From: Sphaerospermopsis torques-reginae ITEP-024
GTDB lineage: Bacteria; Cyanobacteriota; Cyanobacteriia; Cyanobacteriales; Nostocaceae
Direction of reading: 5' to 3'
Assembly: GCF_019598945.1 (NCBI RefSeq)
Contig: NZ_CP080598.1
Location: 3,224,001 to 3,288,000 of the forward strand
DNA: 64,000 bases
How positions within the stretch are numbered: position 1 is the stretch's first letter; every line of letters begins with the position of its first letter. The position numbers and the translations under genes were made by a program. Under the pieces are notes generated by a model, which saw only the letters and a list, made by a program, of their open reading frames with translations, ran no database searches and was not told where the DNA came from. Shown in pieces: positions 45,988 through 55,502 of this stretch.

Positions 45988-47487
45988 TTACGGTAGCCAG
46001 AGGGGATGAAAACCAACTAAGGGCAGTTGTTCTGGCTTAATTTCGGGGTTTCCTTGGTCAGTGATAGGTAAAAGAGGCATTAACCACAGACTGCTCGTAG
46101 CGATCGGCTCTCCATCGTCTGTTTTTGGAGTGTTGGCTGGTAATGATGCTGTAGTGTTTCCTACTGGAATTATCTGGTCAAACAAAATAGCCAACCCATC
46201 GGGTGCTAAACTCATTTGCACATTGCGTTGAGCGGGGGGTAACATCAACAGTGGTTTTTGTTCTTGGGTTTTGAGGTTAATCGCCACTAAATAAGGTTGT
46301 TCTATGTATTGTTCCTGTGATACTAGCTGTGTTAACAAACAGTAAAGGGTGGGTGAGGCAGGATCAAAATTGCAACCGAGAATTGAACCTGTGGTTTTTA
46401 ATAGTTGTTTCTGCACACCTTGGTTAGTGACTAAGAATAAATCCCGCGTGTAATCAGTATTAAATTTGACCATTGCTGCTTGGGAACCATCTTTAGAGAA
46501 AGCTTGAACCAAGCCAAATTGCGGTAGAAAATCTAGGGGTTTAGTTGTATCTCCTTCCAGGGATAAAATTGCTGTTCCTTGTCCTTGGGCAACTGCTACG
46601 GCTTTGCTATCTGGTGTAATCAGGAAGTCTCCTCCGGGTTGGCTTTCTAAGCGTTGTGGGGTGGGTTTTTCTCCTGAACTGTCCCTGGATGTTGACAACT
46701 GCCACAGTCCAAAGTCTCCGGGATTATCTCTTTTTCCCCTTTGGACTACTATTGTTTGTCCATCAGGAGAGAGGTCAAATTTGAGGTTTTGATACTCTTT
46801 GTTATCTAAAAGTAGGTCAAGTTTACCTGGTGCTTCAGGTTGTTCATTAGGATCACTAGTAATACCTGTGGTGACTGTATAAATTTGGGCTGAGAGCAAG
46901 TCTGGATTTTTGGAGGAGCGAGCCGAGAAAAGTATTTTATCTCCGTTGGGAAATGGCTCAAAGTCCATAACAATTAGGTCTTTGGGGGTGAGTACCTTTT
47001 TTTGTTCTTGGGTGAGGTTATACAGTACCAATTTTCCCTGTTCTTCTTGATTAGCTCCTATGTAAATTAAGGCTCGATTCCGAGTAGAAAAGCTACCTGT
47101 AAAGGCTTGCATGAGCCTATTTTTGCCTTGTGTTTGGGAAAATTTATCTCTAGCTCCTTCTAGGGAAACTTTATAGTTAGTCCCGTAAGGTGCTGGAGTG
47201 ACGAGTGTGTAAACCATTCGTCGTCCGGCCCAACTGATTTTACCTGCCAGTGGGGGATCGATTTTTAAATTATCCTCGACGCTTTTGGTGTCCATTGGAC
47301 GACTAAAGGTGAGGGTGAAAGCTGTGTCTTCAGCGCCGATTTTTTGATTCTGCCAAGTAAAATTGCGAACGACTGGTCTAACTGCATCACCTTGCCAGAT
47401 CACAAATCCAATCAGCAGACTTAATAACAGCATGAAGGCGATCGCTACTCGATCTAGTGCTTGGATAGATTTATAGGTTTTAGTCAT
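45988..47487 (-). CDS. Membrane-anchored Ig-like plus beta-propeller protein
   Basis: The 499-residue protein has a single N-terminal membrane anchor (VAIAFMLLLSLLIGFVIW, near residue 14), a Big_5-type Ig-like domain (about 38-130, with FTLTFSRPMDTKSVEDNLKI) and then a WD40/TolB-like propeller with repeated SPDGQTIVVQRG, TPDSKAVAVAQGQ and SKDGSQAAMVKF blades. It is likely exported and anchored. Biological role unknown; it may sense or stabilise envelope components. The last codons adjoin CCAATTA repeats. Confidence 0.75.
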   Translation of the reverse strand: MTKTYKSIQALDRVAIAFMLLLSLLIGFVIWQGDAVRPVVRNFTWQNQKIGAEDTAFTLTFSRPMDTKSVEDNLKIDPPLAGKISWAGRRMVYTLVTPAPYGTNYKVSLEGARDKFSQTQGKNRLMQAFTGSFSTRNRALIYIGANQEEQGKLVLYNLTQEQKKVLTPKDLIVMDFEPFPNGDKILFSARSSKNPDLLSAQIYTVTTGITSDPNEQPEAPGKLDLLLDNKEYQNLKFDLSPDGQTIVVQRGKRDNPGDFGLWQLSTSRDSSGEKPTPQRLESQPGGDFLITPDSKAVAVAQGQGTAILSLEGDTTKPLDFLPQFGLVQAFSKDGSQAAMVKFNTDYTRDLFLVTNQGVQKQLLKTTGSILGCNFDPASPTLYCLLTQLVSQEQYIEQPYLVAINLKTQEQKPLLMLPPAQRNVQMSLAPDGLAILFDQIIPVGNTTASLPANTPKTDDGEPIATSSLWLMPLLPITDQGNPEIKPEQLPLVGFHPLWLP

Positions 47488-47656
47488 TAGTCATTAGTCA
47501 TTAGTTATTGGGCATTGGGCATTGGGCATTGGGTTATTAATCTCCCCCTGCTTCCCCTGCTTCCCCTGCTTCCCCTGCTTTCCTTGTTCGCCCTGCTCCC
47601 TGCTCCCTGCTCCCCTGCTTCTTTACTGTCACCTGTCACCTGTCACCTGTCACCTA
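47486..47656. repeat. Dense heptamer arrays (GTCATTA, TTGGGCA, CCCTGCT, GTCACCT)
   Basis: Four tandem families in about 170 bp: TAGTCAT, TGGGCAT, TTCCCCTGC and CACCTGT units, in sequence. They fill the whole gap between the propeller gene and the TIGR03943 gene. Confidence 0.85.
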
Positions 47657-47660
47657 TTCC

Positions 47661-48437
47661 CTAATAACTATATGGATTTTTGGGTTGAGGTATTTCTTTG
47701 AGGGAAGTAGCTTTAATGGTTAATCGGCGTTTATTGGCTATGTTTTCTGTGATCATCTGTCCTTCAATTTCTAGCCAAGTATCTGGTGGGTATTTATCGC
47801 GGTTTTCTGGAAGTTGAACTGGTAATCCTGCGGGATAGGCATCGGCTGCACAACAAGTAATCACAAATCTGGCTAATATCAAATGATTTTGATCTAATTC
47901 TGGGGGATGAATCACAAATCCCTGGACTTTGACTTTTTGCCCTGTATAAGCGTCGGGTTCTGGATAAACGTTAAGTGTGCGTACCCAGTCTATCAGGGTT
48001 CGCTCTTCTGGACGGATGGAGGCACGAAAGGCTTGGGGTTGGGCGCGTGTTGCTCCCAATAGTTCAGTTATACCGCGCTCTAGTGCTGTTTGAGAGCTAA
48101 ATACTTGGGGGGTAATGATAAATCCTAAAACTGCTGTGGTTAAGAGCAACCCACTACTCCAACCAGGGGGAAATAGATTTATATGCTGCTGATTATTGGG
48201 TACTTCATACCTTCGGCGTTGTTTCCAAAGTTGTAAACCCTTAAAAAAACCAATGATTAGTAAACCAATAGCACCCAAAATGACTAACCAAAAAAAATCT
48301 GGGTGAATCAATAAATTCAGTTCGCCTGTGAACCAGTATTTCAGCATTAAAATTCCCCAAGCTGTAATCGCTAACACATCTAGCCAAGGGAGTAACTGAT
48401 TTTGGATTTTGGATTTTGGATTTTGGATTGTAGTCAT
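47661..48437 (-). CDS. TIGR03943 family protein (YcgQ-like), partner of DUF318 permease
   Basis: A 258-residue protein with two pairs of membrane segments near the N-terminus and a C-terminal periplasmic domain (KVKVQGFVIHPPELDQNHLI near 175, ITCCAADAYPAGL with CC near 199, PPDTWLEIEGQM near 221). These match the B. subtilis YcgQ/TIGR03943 group found with DUF318 permeases. The protein starts MTTIQNPKSKIQNQLLPW: the first 13 residues are the translation of a CCAAAAT heptamer array. Its partner gene is immediately upstream. Likely metal transport or metal-related membrane function. Confidence 0.82.
   Translation of the reverse strand: MTTIQNPKSKIQNQLLPWLDVLAITAWGILMLKYWFTGELNLLIHPDFFWLVILGAIGLLIIGFFKGLQLWKQRRRYEVPNNQQHINLFPPGWSSGLLLTTAVLGFIITPQVFSSQTALERGITELLGATRAQPQAFRASIRPEERTLIDWVRTLNVYPEPDAYTGQKVKVQGFVIHPPELDQNHLILARFVITCCAADAYPAGLPVQLPENRDKYPPDTWLEIEGQMITENIANKRRLTIKATSLKEIPQPKNPYSY
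48402..48430. repeat. CCAAAAT heptamer array coding for a protein N-terminus
   Basis: GGATTTT repeats four times on the plus strand; read on the minus strand the array codes for IQNPKSKIQNQ at the start of the TIGR03943 protein. An alternative TTG/ATG start inside the hydrophobic part would exclude the repeat. Confidence 0.85.
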
Positions 48438-48510
48438 TCTTTATTGAGTCATTATGTTAGTTGTAATTTGTCATAGATAACGGAGAATTTACAAAAATTA
48501 CATGACTGGC

Positions 48511-49572
48511 TTACATGACGTGCAAATTCAAAATTAAGGTAAATAAAAGTGTTAATTGTCCGGATAAAGCAAATAGATAAAATAGAGCTTTAGGTTTGAA
48601 AATTGATAACATCAATCCAACACCTTTGATATCAATCATTGGTCCAAATACTAGAAAAGCTAACAAAGAACCAGTGGTAAAGGTTGAGGCGAAAGATAGG
48701 GCGAAGAAAGAATCGACAGTGGAACAAATTGATACTACTGCTGCTAGTACCAACATGGCAAGAATTGAGGTAATTGGACCTGCACCTAAACTGAGGATGA
48801 GTTCACGGGGGGCTAATACTTGAATTGCGGCTGCTATTGCACTTCCTACTACCATCACTCCGCCTAATTCCCGTAATTCTTGCACTATATTATCCAATAC
48901 TAGACGGAGTTTGTCTGCAAAAAGTTTATTTGGGGTAGAAGTTGTGATATTTGCCTGGTTTAAATTTCCACCCAGCTTTGTGGATATACCTGCTTTACCA
49001 CCGAGAATATAAGTTCCTGATTGTAACAGGGGACTAATAGATGGTTCTTCTTGTAACTGATAACGTTTTCCTTTGCGTTTAGGTTCGGCTTGAGTGGGGG
49101 GATTAAATTTTAGATAACGTGCGATCGCCGGTTGCAAGAAAGGACTTAAATCTTTTTGGAAGCTGAAAACAAAACCGATAATTGTAGCGATCGCTAAGGA
49201 CAATACGACTCTTAACACTACTATTTCTGGTTGATCTCTAAATGCTGTCCAAGTTGCCCAAATCACAATTGGGTTAATTGTTGGTGCTGCTAGTAAAAAG
49301 CCAATGGCTACTGGTGTGGGTACTCCTTGCATTAATAATCGTCTTGCCACTGGCACGTTACCGCACTCACACACTGGAAACAAAAAGCCTATCATACTGC
49401 CAAATAAAGCCCCCAGCAGGGGATTTGTGGGCATTATATTCACCAATTTGCGCTCATCAATAAAAAATAACAGCAAACTGGAGAATAACACCCCTAGCAG
49501 CAAAAAAGGCATGGCCTCGACTAGCAGACTCAGAAATAGGGTGAAACCATTGTTCAGTTGATTGATCATCAT
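48511..49572 (-). CDS. DUF318/YraQ-type permease
   Basis: The 353-residue protein has about eight membrane helices. It contains two similar half-motifs, FPVCECGNVPVARRLLMQGVP near residue 65 and STVDSFFALSFASTF near 285, typical of the YraQ/DUF318 permease family. A long cytoplasmic loop lies in the middle (about 140-220). The downstream gene encodes the family's usual partner. Substrate is unknown; some family members are tied to metal homeostasis. Confidence 0.85.
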   Translation of the reverse strand: MMINQLNNGFTLFLSLLVEAMPFLLLGVLFSSLLLFFIDERKLVNIMPTNPLLGALFGSMIGFLFPVCECGNVPVARRLLMQGVPTPVAIGFLLAAPTINPIVIWATWTAFRDQPEIVVLRVVLSLAIATIIGFVFSFQKDLSPFLQPAIARYLKFNPPTQAEPKRKGKRYQLQEEPSISPLLQSGTYILGGKAGISTKLGGNLNQANITTSTPNKLFADKLRLVLDNIVQELRELGGVMVVGSAIAAAIQVLAPRELILSLGAGPITSILAMLVLAAVVSICSTVDSFFALSFASTFTTGSLLAFLVFGPMIDIKGVGLMLSIFKPKALFYLFALSGQLTLLFTLILNLHVM

Positions 49573-49739
49573 GTCGCAGTCAACAGCGGTTGGGAATTTT
49601 GGAGTTATGCCTAGTCATTTTATCTAAATCAGGAAGAAACGGGGATCAATCGGGGATCAAATACCAAGTTGTCAGCATTTAGCCGTCTGTCTTCAGCCCC
49701 ATTAGCTAGGGGTTGCTGAGAAAGTCTTTCCGTTAAGGC

Positions 49740-49793
49740 AGGGAATAGGGAACAGGGAACAGGGAACAGGGAACAGGGAACAGGAAAGAAGGC
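49740..49793. repeat. GGGAACA tandem heptamers
   Basis: Six GGGAACA-type units in the gap between the GH57 gene and the permease gene. The rest of the 49573-49871 gap contains an AGCCCC..GGGGTT hairpin but no gene. Confidence 0.8.
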
Positions 49794-49871
49794 TTTTAGT
49801 ATGTACGGAGTTCTGTATGGCTACGCCACGCAAGCTATCAAAAATCAAATAGGAGTCCTATGGCTGAATAC

Positions 49872-51359
49872 TTACATTAAATTTTTACCACGTTGGTAAA
49901 TTTCCTTTGCATAATCTGTCCAAACTCCTTGTCCCCAATATCTGAAACAGCTTGTTTGCAATAATAGATTATGTAATAAAACTTGGCGGTAGTGGGTTTC
50001 TCTAGTTACAGGTTCACTCGATTGATTGGATAAGAGTTTATCAAATTTTTCATGAAATGAATTACTTAATTCATACATCGGAGATAAAACATTTTCGTAT
50101 CCCTGTACCCAACTAATATGATTTGTCCATGATGCACCGTCAACATGGAAATTAGAGTTAGTTTTCTTAATTTCTTGAATGGCATTTTCTACAGCATCTG
50201 GTTGATAATTATCTGTAGCTATTCGCTGCCAAATTTGATGTTGTCCGATGGGTTGACATTGGGGAAAATCTTCTGGTTGACAACCAGCAACTTCTAGTAA
50301 TTCTAAATATTCTGTACCACAAACACCGACAACGCCACTTTTACCTCCCCCATTTTCTAACATATCCCACCAAGCTTGTTTAAAACCGCCAGGAAATTCA
50401 TTCATCATCACGCCACCGTTTTCACCATCACCTATTTGGCTGACAATTGGCGGTACTAAAACATTACCTAATTGTTGTTTATTTAAAGTTTTCGCTTCAT
50501 AGTATGGCTGCATTTGGGCAACTAATTTAGTATCTGAACCTTGGGTTTTAATTAATGCGGTAATACTAACTTTTTCTCCTTGGGAATTTCGAGCAATTAA
50601 ACGATGTGGTAAATGTTTATAAATTAGAGGTTCACCGTTAATTGTTTCTACGGTATGTTCTTGCACCAATAACCAACGATAACCACATTCTTTGAGGGCT
50701 TTGATAAATGCAAATAGGGTATCTGGATGGTTGGGAAGGTGCATTTCTGGGGGTGAAAATCCTTTAATTCTTGCTAGTGCTTCCCATCCAAAAATTGCTG
50801 CAAAATGATGTTGCCAAGCAATAATGTGTAGTTTAATATCAGCTATGGGTGTGGAAGGAATGACTGCATGACTCCACATTGTTCCCAACCATTCTACATA
50901 AGGTTGATAGGTGGAATCACAGGTTATGCGTTTGAGATTTTCTAAAATATCATTTCTTCCCATTTGTTGCAGTCCCCATAATAGATTACCAGAATAATCC
51001 AACATGACACGGGGATTACAACCTTGATGGACTAATTCAGGAATAAATTCTCCCATGCGACTATAACAATAAGCAAATGGTCCTGCGTTGTGGTTGTCTC
51101 CTTCGTTTTGGTGTTCAAACATATATTGCAGGTTGCTGATCAGTGAACCATTATGTCCCGCTGGTATAGTGGGTTGGTGCATATGGAGAGCGATCGCAAA
51201 TACTGCTTTTACATCTGCTAATTTAATATTTGTTGTTGGTAAAAATACAGGTTGATTATGGTTTACTACAGATAGAACTTCTTTTTCCCAACCTGATATA
51301 TTTGGTAAATCATCAATGATTTCGGGTAAATTGGGCAGATTAGATGGTAATTTTAACAT
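49872..51359 (-). CDS. Glycoside hydrolase family 57 protein
   Basis: The 495-residue protein shows the GH57 opening VFAIALHMHQPTIP (H59-M-H61-Q-P63), a following NLLWGLQQMGR block and the IGDGENGGVMMNEFPG stretch near residue 314, which holds acidic residues of the kind used as catalytic nucleophile in this family. GH57 enzymes include amylases, 4-alpha-glucanotransferases and branching enzymes that act on glycogen. The start at 51359 (MLKLP) is preferred over an upstream TTG. Exact activity is unknown. Confidence 0.85.
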   Translation of the reverse strand: MLKLPSNLPNLPEIIDDLPNISGWEKEVLSVVNHNQPVFLPTTNIKLADVKAVFAIALHMHQPTIPAGHNGSLISNLQYMFEHQNEGDNHNAGPFAYCYSRMGEFIPELVHQGCNPRVMLDYSGNLLWGLQQMGRNDILENLKRITCDSTYQPYVEWLGTMWSHAVIPSTPIADIKLHIIAWQHHFAAIFGWEALARIKGFSPPEMHLPNHPDTLFAFIKALKECGYRWLLVQEHTVETINGEPLIYKHLPHRLIARNSQGEKVSITALIKTQGSDTKLVAQMQPYYEAKTLNKQQLGNVLVPPIVSQIGDGENGGVMMNEFPGGFKQAWWDMLENGGGKSGVVGVCGTEYLELLEVAGCQPEDFPQCQPIGQHQIWQRIATDNYQPDAVENAIQEIKKTNSNFHVDGASWTNHISWVQGYENVLSPMYELSNSFHEKFDKLLSNQSSEPVTRETHYRQVLLHNLLLQTSCFRYWGQGVWTDYAKEIYQRGKNLM

Positions 51360-51413
51360 TTTCGTTTTTTCCAAAATCAGGTATAACTGTCAATTTTGCC
51401 CTGATATTTAGCA

Positions 51414-51992
51414 ATGAATACCCCAAGTCACGCAATTCTCAATTTAGTAATTTTTAATCAACAATTACGAACTCAGGCAAGTCCGGCTATTATCATCGGT
51501 GCAATCCTTCCTGATATTCCCATATTTGTGTTCTATTTTTTGATGAAGTTTGTTTACCGTTTACCAGAACGGCAGATTTGGTCTGAGGTTTATTATCAAC
51601 CTTTTTGGCAGTTTATTGTGAGTACGTCTCATTCTATTCCTCTAGCTTTGCTGGGGGTTTTAATTTCTCATTTTGGGAATTGGCAAATAATTGAGGTTGG
51701 TTTTATTAGTATGGTGTTGCACTCTTTGTTAGATTTGCCTGTTCATAATCATGATGCACATCGTCATTTTTTTCCTTTTAGTAATTATCGTTTTATTAGT
51801 CCGGTTTCTTATTGGGATGTTAAGCATTATGGGCGCATTGCTGCTTTTGTAGAAATTTTGTTGGTCTTGGGGGCAACAATTTATTTATTTCCTGGTATTG
51901 CAAATTATTTGGGTGGGGTTTTGTTGGTTGCTGTGAATGTATTTTATTGGTTTGGTTATTTTCGGTTTTACGTGAAAAGGAAAAGTAATTAA
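51414..51992 (+). CDS. DUF457-like/YdjM-type membrane protein
   Basis: A 192-residue membrane protein with about five helices. Conserved points are the N-terminal NTPSHAILNLVI with His5, then GAILPDIPIFVFYF near 29, and HSLLDLPVHNHDAHRHFFPF near 106, a metal-binding-like set of His and Asp residues. This is the pattern of the YdjM/DUF457 integral-membrane metal-dependent hydrolase family. It is divergent from GH57. The final codons adjoin a terminator. Confidence 0.8.
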   Translation: MNTPSHAILNLVIFNQQLRTQASPAIIIGAILPDIPIFVFYFLMKFVYRLPERQIWSEVYYQPFWQFIVSTSHSIPLALLGVLISHFGNWQIIEVGFISMVLHSLLDLPVHNHDAHRHFFPFSNYRFISPVSYWDVKHYGRIAAFVEILLVLGATIYLFPGIANYLGGVLLVAVNVFYWFGYFRFYVKRKSN

Positions 51993-52003
51993 GATCCCCC
52001 TAA

Positions 52004-52028
52004 CCCCCCTTAAAAAAGGGGGGCTTTT
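52004..52028 (+). terminator. Terminator-like GC hairpin
   Basis: CCCCCCTT (52004-52011) pairs with AAGGGGGG (52016-52023) around a four-base loop, then CTTTTC follows. It lies 12 bp after the DUF457-like stop codon. It belongs to a C-rich repeat family (GATCCCCCTAACCCCCC) common in cyanobacteria. Confidence 0.65.
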
Positions 52029-52090
52029 CTGTCTCTGAAGCTCTCTTTTCTTTGTGTGCTTTGTGTCCTTTATGGTTCGTTTTTTTTTAA

Positions 52091-52120
52091 TAAACCGCAA
52101 AGTTCGCAAAGTTCGCAAAG
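52091..52120. repeat. GTTCGCAAA tandem repeat
   Basis: Three GTTCGCAAA-type units in the gap between the DUF457-like gene and the SDR gene. Confidence 0.7.
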
Positions 52121-52198
52121 TGGAAATTTTTTAAGTAATTAAAATTAAGGCGTTGTGTTTCAGAGATGTGGTATGAAGGGGGATGGAATTATTGACAA

Positions 52199-53071
52199 TT
52201 ACTTACGGGCTGAACCAAAAGCTAGACGATTTCTAGAAAACAGTGAGTTGTTAAAGTGTTGGATTTTGGTGACAAAATTCTTGATGATGTTGGTTTGAGG
52301 TTGTTTGTTTGGTGCTGCTAGTTGTAATACTATTTCTAGTAACCAAGGGGCAAGGTTTTGACACCAAACTGCTAAATGAGATTGCCATCCAACTAATATT
52401 TCTGATCTGTCTTTTTGCAGTCCGATGATCAGGGTTTGGGCTACTTGTTGGGGTGTCATTGGGGTGACACCGCGAAATAGTTTTAAGTCGCGCACCATGT
52501 CTGTGTCTGTGAGGGTGGGAAGTAAGGCCACAACGCGGATGTTATGTTCTGCTAGTTCCCTTCTCAAAGCTTGGGTAAATCCTAAAATGGCAAATTTGGT
52601 GGCGGAATAGGTGGCCATTGTTGGCGCTGCTACTTTCCCCATGAGACTGGAAACGTTAACTATTGTCCCCTCTTTTTGACTGGCCATGCGTCGCGCTATT
52701 AAGTTTGTGAGGGTGTACATTCCCAATAAGTTGACGGAAAGTTCTTCTTGCACTTGGGGAAGTTTGGTTTGCAGAAATGAGTTTTGGTATGCGATCCCGG
52801 CACAGTTGACTAACAGGTGTATGGGTCCGTGATTTTTCCAAATTTGGGCGATCGCAATATTGACGCTGACTGGTTGGGTTAAGTCTAAGGCAATAATTGT
52901 GGTTTGAGTTCCTAATTTTTCGATTTCTTGGGCAACTTCGGCTAATTTTTGGCGATCGCGTGCTACCAAGATTAACCGCTTTACTCCTTGCTGGGCTAAT
53001 TCTAATGCGATCGCTCTTCCAATGCCACGAGAGGCCCCCGTAATTAGAGCAACTTTACCTTGAATATTCAT
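52199..53071 (-). CDS. Short-chain dehydrogenase/reductase
   Basis: The 290-residue protein has the Rossmann cofactor motif ALITGASRGIGRAIALELA near residue 8, NAG-type motif LVNCAGIAY near 87, catalytic Ser in VNVSSLMG near 138 and Y-x3-K in YSATKFAILG near 155. The C-terminal extension of about 45 residues beyond the standard fold contains an amphipathic helix (WCQNLAPWLLEIVLQLA near 232). Classical SDR3-like enzyme; the substrate is unknown. Confidence 0.9.
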   Translation of the reverse strand: MNIQGKVALITGASRGIGRAIALELAQQGVKRLILVARDRQKLAEVAQEIEKLGTQTTIIALDLTQPVSVNIAIAQIWKNHGPIHLLVNCAGIAYQNSFLQTKLPQVQEELSVNLLGMYTLTNLIARRMASQKEGTIVNVSSLMGKVAAPTMATYSATKFAILGFTQALRRELAEHNIRVVALLPTLTDTDMVRDLKLFRGVTPMTPQQVAQTLIIGLQKDRSEILVGWQSHLAVWCQNLAPWLLEIVLQLAAPNKQPQTNIIKNFVTKIQHFNNSLFSRNRLAFGSARK

Positions 53072-53553
53072 CGGTTTTCACCTCCAAATTTTCCGCCTTC
53101 CCTTTCTTTTCCTATCTCTGGGTAAGACGATGAATGGTAATTCTATTCACACGAGATTTTTCTGTTACTCATCTGCAATACCCCTCTTTTGCTGACAAGG
53201 TAGAAATTTCTCGTTTTGACGATGGTTTTCTCAAAACTGAAGTTCATTGGCAGAGTATATACAGCGCATCGGTTTTACCTCTCTTTAGATCCGAGCTTTT
53301 ACCAGTATGTTGCCACTACACACACTAGCAACTAAATCAAGGGATTGCAATATTTTTTAATAAGAATTTCTTAACAATTCTTCACAATGTTATATTATAT
53401 ATGCGGTAATTTAGTAATATAAGTTTTTATTAATACAGAGTTATCTCCGTGTTGATTCTTTGATATTTGGATGGAGTAGGATTTGGATAGTGATTAAACG
53501 CAGATACACGCAGATAAACGCGGACTATAAAAGATTATTTTTGTATAATATAC
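53072..53553. other. Intergenic region
   Basis: AT-rich without a supported gene. A 64-residue plus-strand frame (53134-53328) lacks a ribosome site and a recognisable family. An ACGCAGATA repeat occurs near 53495-53520, related to the unit after tmk. Confidence 0.45.
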
Positions 53554-54198
53554 TTATGACTGAATATTGCTATTTTTTAAACCTAATAAACTGCTGATTA
53601 ATTTAGGTAAATCGCTACAACAAGGATTGGAATATTTATATAATTCCTCGCGTTCTATCTGCTTGGCTATTTTTTCAGCACGTTGAATAGCTGTTTCAGT
53701 TAATGATTTTAATGGTTTGGGAAAGAGAGACATTGATTTATCATATTCTGGAATATGTTTATTGAGTAAGTTTAGTAATTTATCTCGATTTATTTGTGAT
53801 AAATGATCTTGAAAATGAATTAAATACCAAAGTTCAAAGCAAGGATTTGTAATGGATAAATTTATTTTTTGAGTATTAGCTCTATTAATGGCATTTTGCC
53901 AATTTTCTCTACTTCTTTCAATATGTTCATCCCCATCAAAAACAGCCCAAGCAGTATCATTTGTAGTCCATCTTTTCTCATTTTTCATCTTTTGTCTTTC
54001 TTCAATAAGTCTTTCAATGATATTACCTGGATCTGTTTTCTTTTGAGGAGGTAATACAATAATTTCTAAAGTGGGTGAACGTAAATCATTGCGAATGCTG
54101 TTAAAATAAATTGGTTCGGTTTTGCTTCCTTCACAAGCAATGAGGATTTTTTGAGTTATTTTTCTGCTCGGTTGACGACGTTCTAACTTTCTGGCCAT
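53554..54198 (-). CDS. rloB: RloB-family protein
   Basis: The 214-residue protein begins with a basic RKLERRQPSRKITQKILIACEGSKTEPIYF, where CEGSKTEP is the opening acidic site of RloB/TOPRIM-like domains. It has VFDGDEH near residue 88 and the ITNPCFELWYLIHF block near 114, all diagnostic of PF13707 RloB. The family is typically paired with an RloA ATPase and found in restriction and abortive-infection loci (AbiL-type). It overlaps the ATPase gene by 16 bases. Function as a nuclease is likely but not proven by sequence. Confidence 0.9.
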   Translation of the reverse strand: MARKLERRQPSRKITQKILIACEGSKTEPIYFNSIRNDLRSPTLEIIVLPPQKKTDPGNIIERLIEERQKMKNEKRWTTNDTAWAVFDGDEHIERSRENWQNAINRANTQKINLSITNPCFELWYLIHFQDHLSQINRDKLLNLLNKHIPEYDKSMSLFPKPLKSLTETAIQRAEKIAKQIEREELYKYSNPCCSDLPKLISSLLGLKNSNIQS

Positions 54199-55502
54199 TC
54201 CTCATCACCCTGTAATATCATTTCTTCATCTAATGGTAAAAATGGAACTGCTCCAAAGCGTCCATCTAAATAAGCTTTATCTATGGCTAAATCATTTCTG
54301 ACATGGAAATCAGTTAAAGGATATAATTCTGTACTATGATCTGGGCGTTTTTGGGTAAACCATATTTGATCTCGTCTGAGTAAGTTATTTCTTTGTAATG
54401 TGTTATCATGGCTGGTGAAAATCAGTTGAGCGTTTTTTGGATTGGTTTTGGGATTTTGAAACATTTTAATAATATATTTTACAATATTTGGGTGAAGATT
54501 TGTCCCTAATTCATCTATAATTATTAAGTTACCTATTTTAATATTTAAAACTATCTGAAATGCTAAATAAAAGAGATGCTGTGTCCCTAAAGATTCTTCA
54601 TCTAAATTCCAAGAAATCTCTTTACCTTCATGAGTTTTATGCACAGCATATATATTGTACTCAAAGTCTTCTTCAGATTTCTTTTTTATATCTATTCCAG
54701 AAAGTCCAGTATCAAATTTTGTGATCATGTTAACTAACTCTTCAAGTATGAGTTTAGAACCAAAATCATGTTCATCTATTAATAGATTTTGTGTAAATTT
54801 AAATTTAAGTTTATCGTTAACTAAAAAAATACTAGCCAAATTATCTTTAGACCACTTTAATATTTTGTTAATTATATTTATTTCTATTTTTATTAATGTA
54901 CTCATAAATAATTCGTTTTTTTTAATACTCTGTTGTAGTTGATTATGTGGTCCAGCGAAATCATCACCAGTTTTCCAGATATATTTTTTTGTATTATCAT
55001 CCCATTGACGATGAAATAAACGCCGATTTCTTTTAGTGCTATGCAATGCGTAATCCAACTTTTCTGAAATTACACAATGTTGGTTAAGTTCTAAGGAATA
55101 AGTATAAATATTATTATCAAATATAGTTCTTAGCTCAAATCTTGTGGGTTGTTTAGTACAGATACTATCTAATTTAAAAGGGTCTAGTTTGGCATATTTA
55201 AAAAATATTTGGCGGTTTGTAGTTCCCTGTATACCATCAGTCATCATCATTAGTAAATAATTCAATGCTTGAACTACATTACTCTTACCTGATGCGTTAG
55301 CGCCAAAAATTGCCAGAACAGGTAAAACTTCGATATCCCAACCTTCCACATAATACCCAGGTGCAATTTCATGATCTGATTTTATCCCTTTGCGTTTGCT
55401 GCTTTCGCTGGTTTTACGACGACTGGGTTTTTGAGCGATCGCGCTTAGGGTAACAGGTTCTTTAATGGAACGGTAGTTTTCTACGGTAAAATCTAAAAGC
55501 AT
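54183..55502 (-). CDS. rloA: RloA-type AAA ATPase
   Basis: A 439-residue ATPase with the opening LLDFTVENYRSIKEPVTLSA, a Walker A IFGANASGKSNVVQ near residue 67, Walker B LIIIDELGTNLHP near 330 and sensor His in LIFTSHD near 362. This is the AAA_15/21 arrangement of RloA proteins. Its stop overlaps rloB, so the two are co-translated. The gene is divergent from a membrane GTPase, with a 221-bp shared promoter region. Confidence 0.88.
   Translation of the reverse strand: MLLDFTVENYRSIKEPVTLSAIAQKPSRRKTSESSKRKGIKSDHEIAPGYYVEGWDIEVLPVLAIFGANASGKSNVVQALNYLLMMMTDGIQGTTNRQIFFKYAKLDPFKLDSICTKQPTRFELRTIFDNNIYTYSLELNQHCVISEKLDYALHSTKRNRRLFHRQWDDNTKKYIWKTGDDFAGPHNQLQQSIKKNELFMSTLIKIEINIINKILKWSKDNLASIFLVNDKLKFKFTQNLLIDEHDFGSKLILEELVNMITKFDTGLSGIDIKKKSEEDFEYNIYAVHKTHEGKEISWNLDEESLGTQHLFYLAFQIVLNIKIGNLIIIDELGTNLHPNIVKYIIKMFQNPKTNPKNAQLIFTSHDNTLQRNNLLRRDQIWFTQKRPDHSTELYPLTDFHVRNDLAIDKAYLDGRFGAVPFLPLDEEMILQGDEEWPES

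Noticed and set aside
53134-53328. 64-residue plus-strand frame beside the SDR gene
   Set aside because: No ribosome site, no family, and a position in the likely SDR promoter region.
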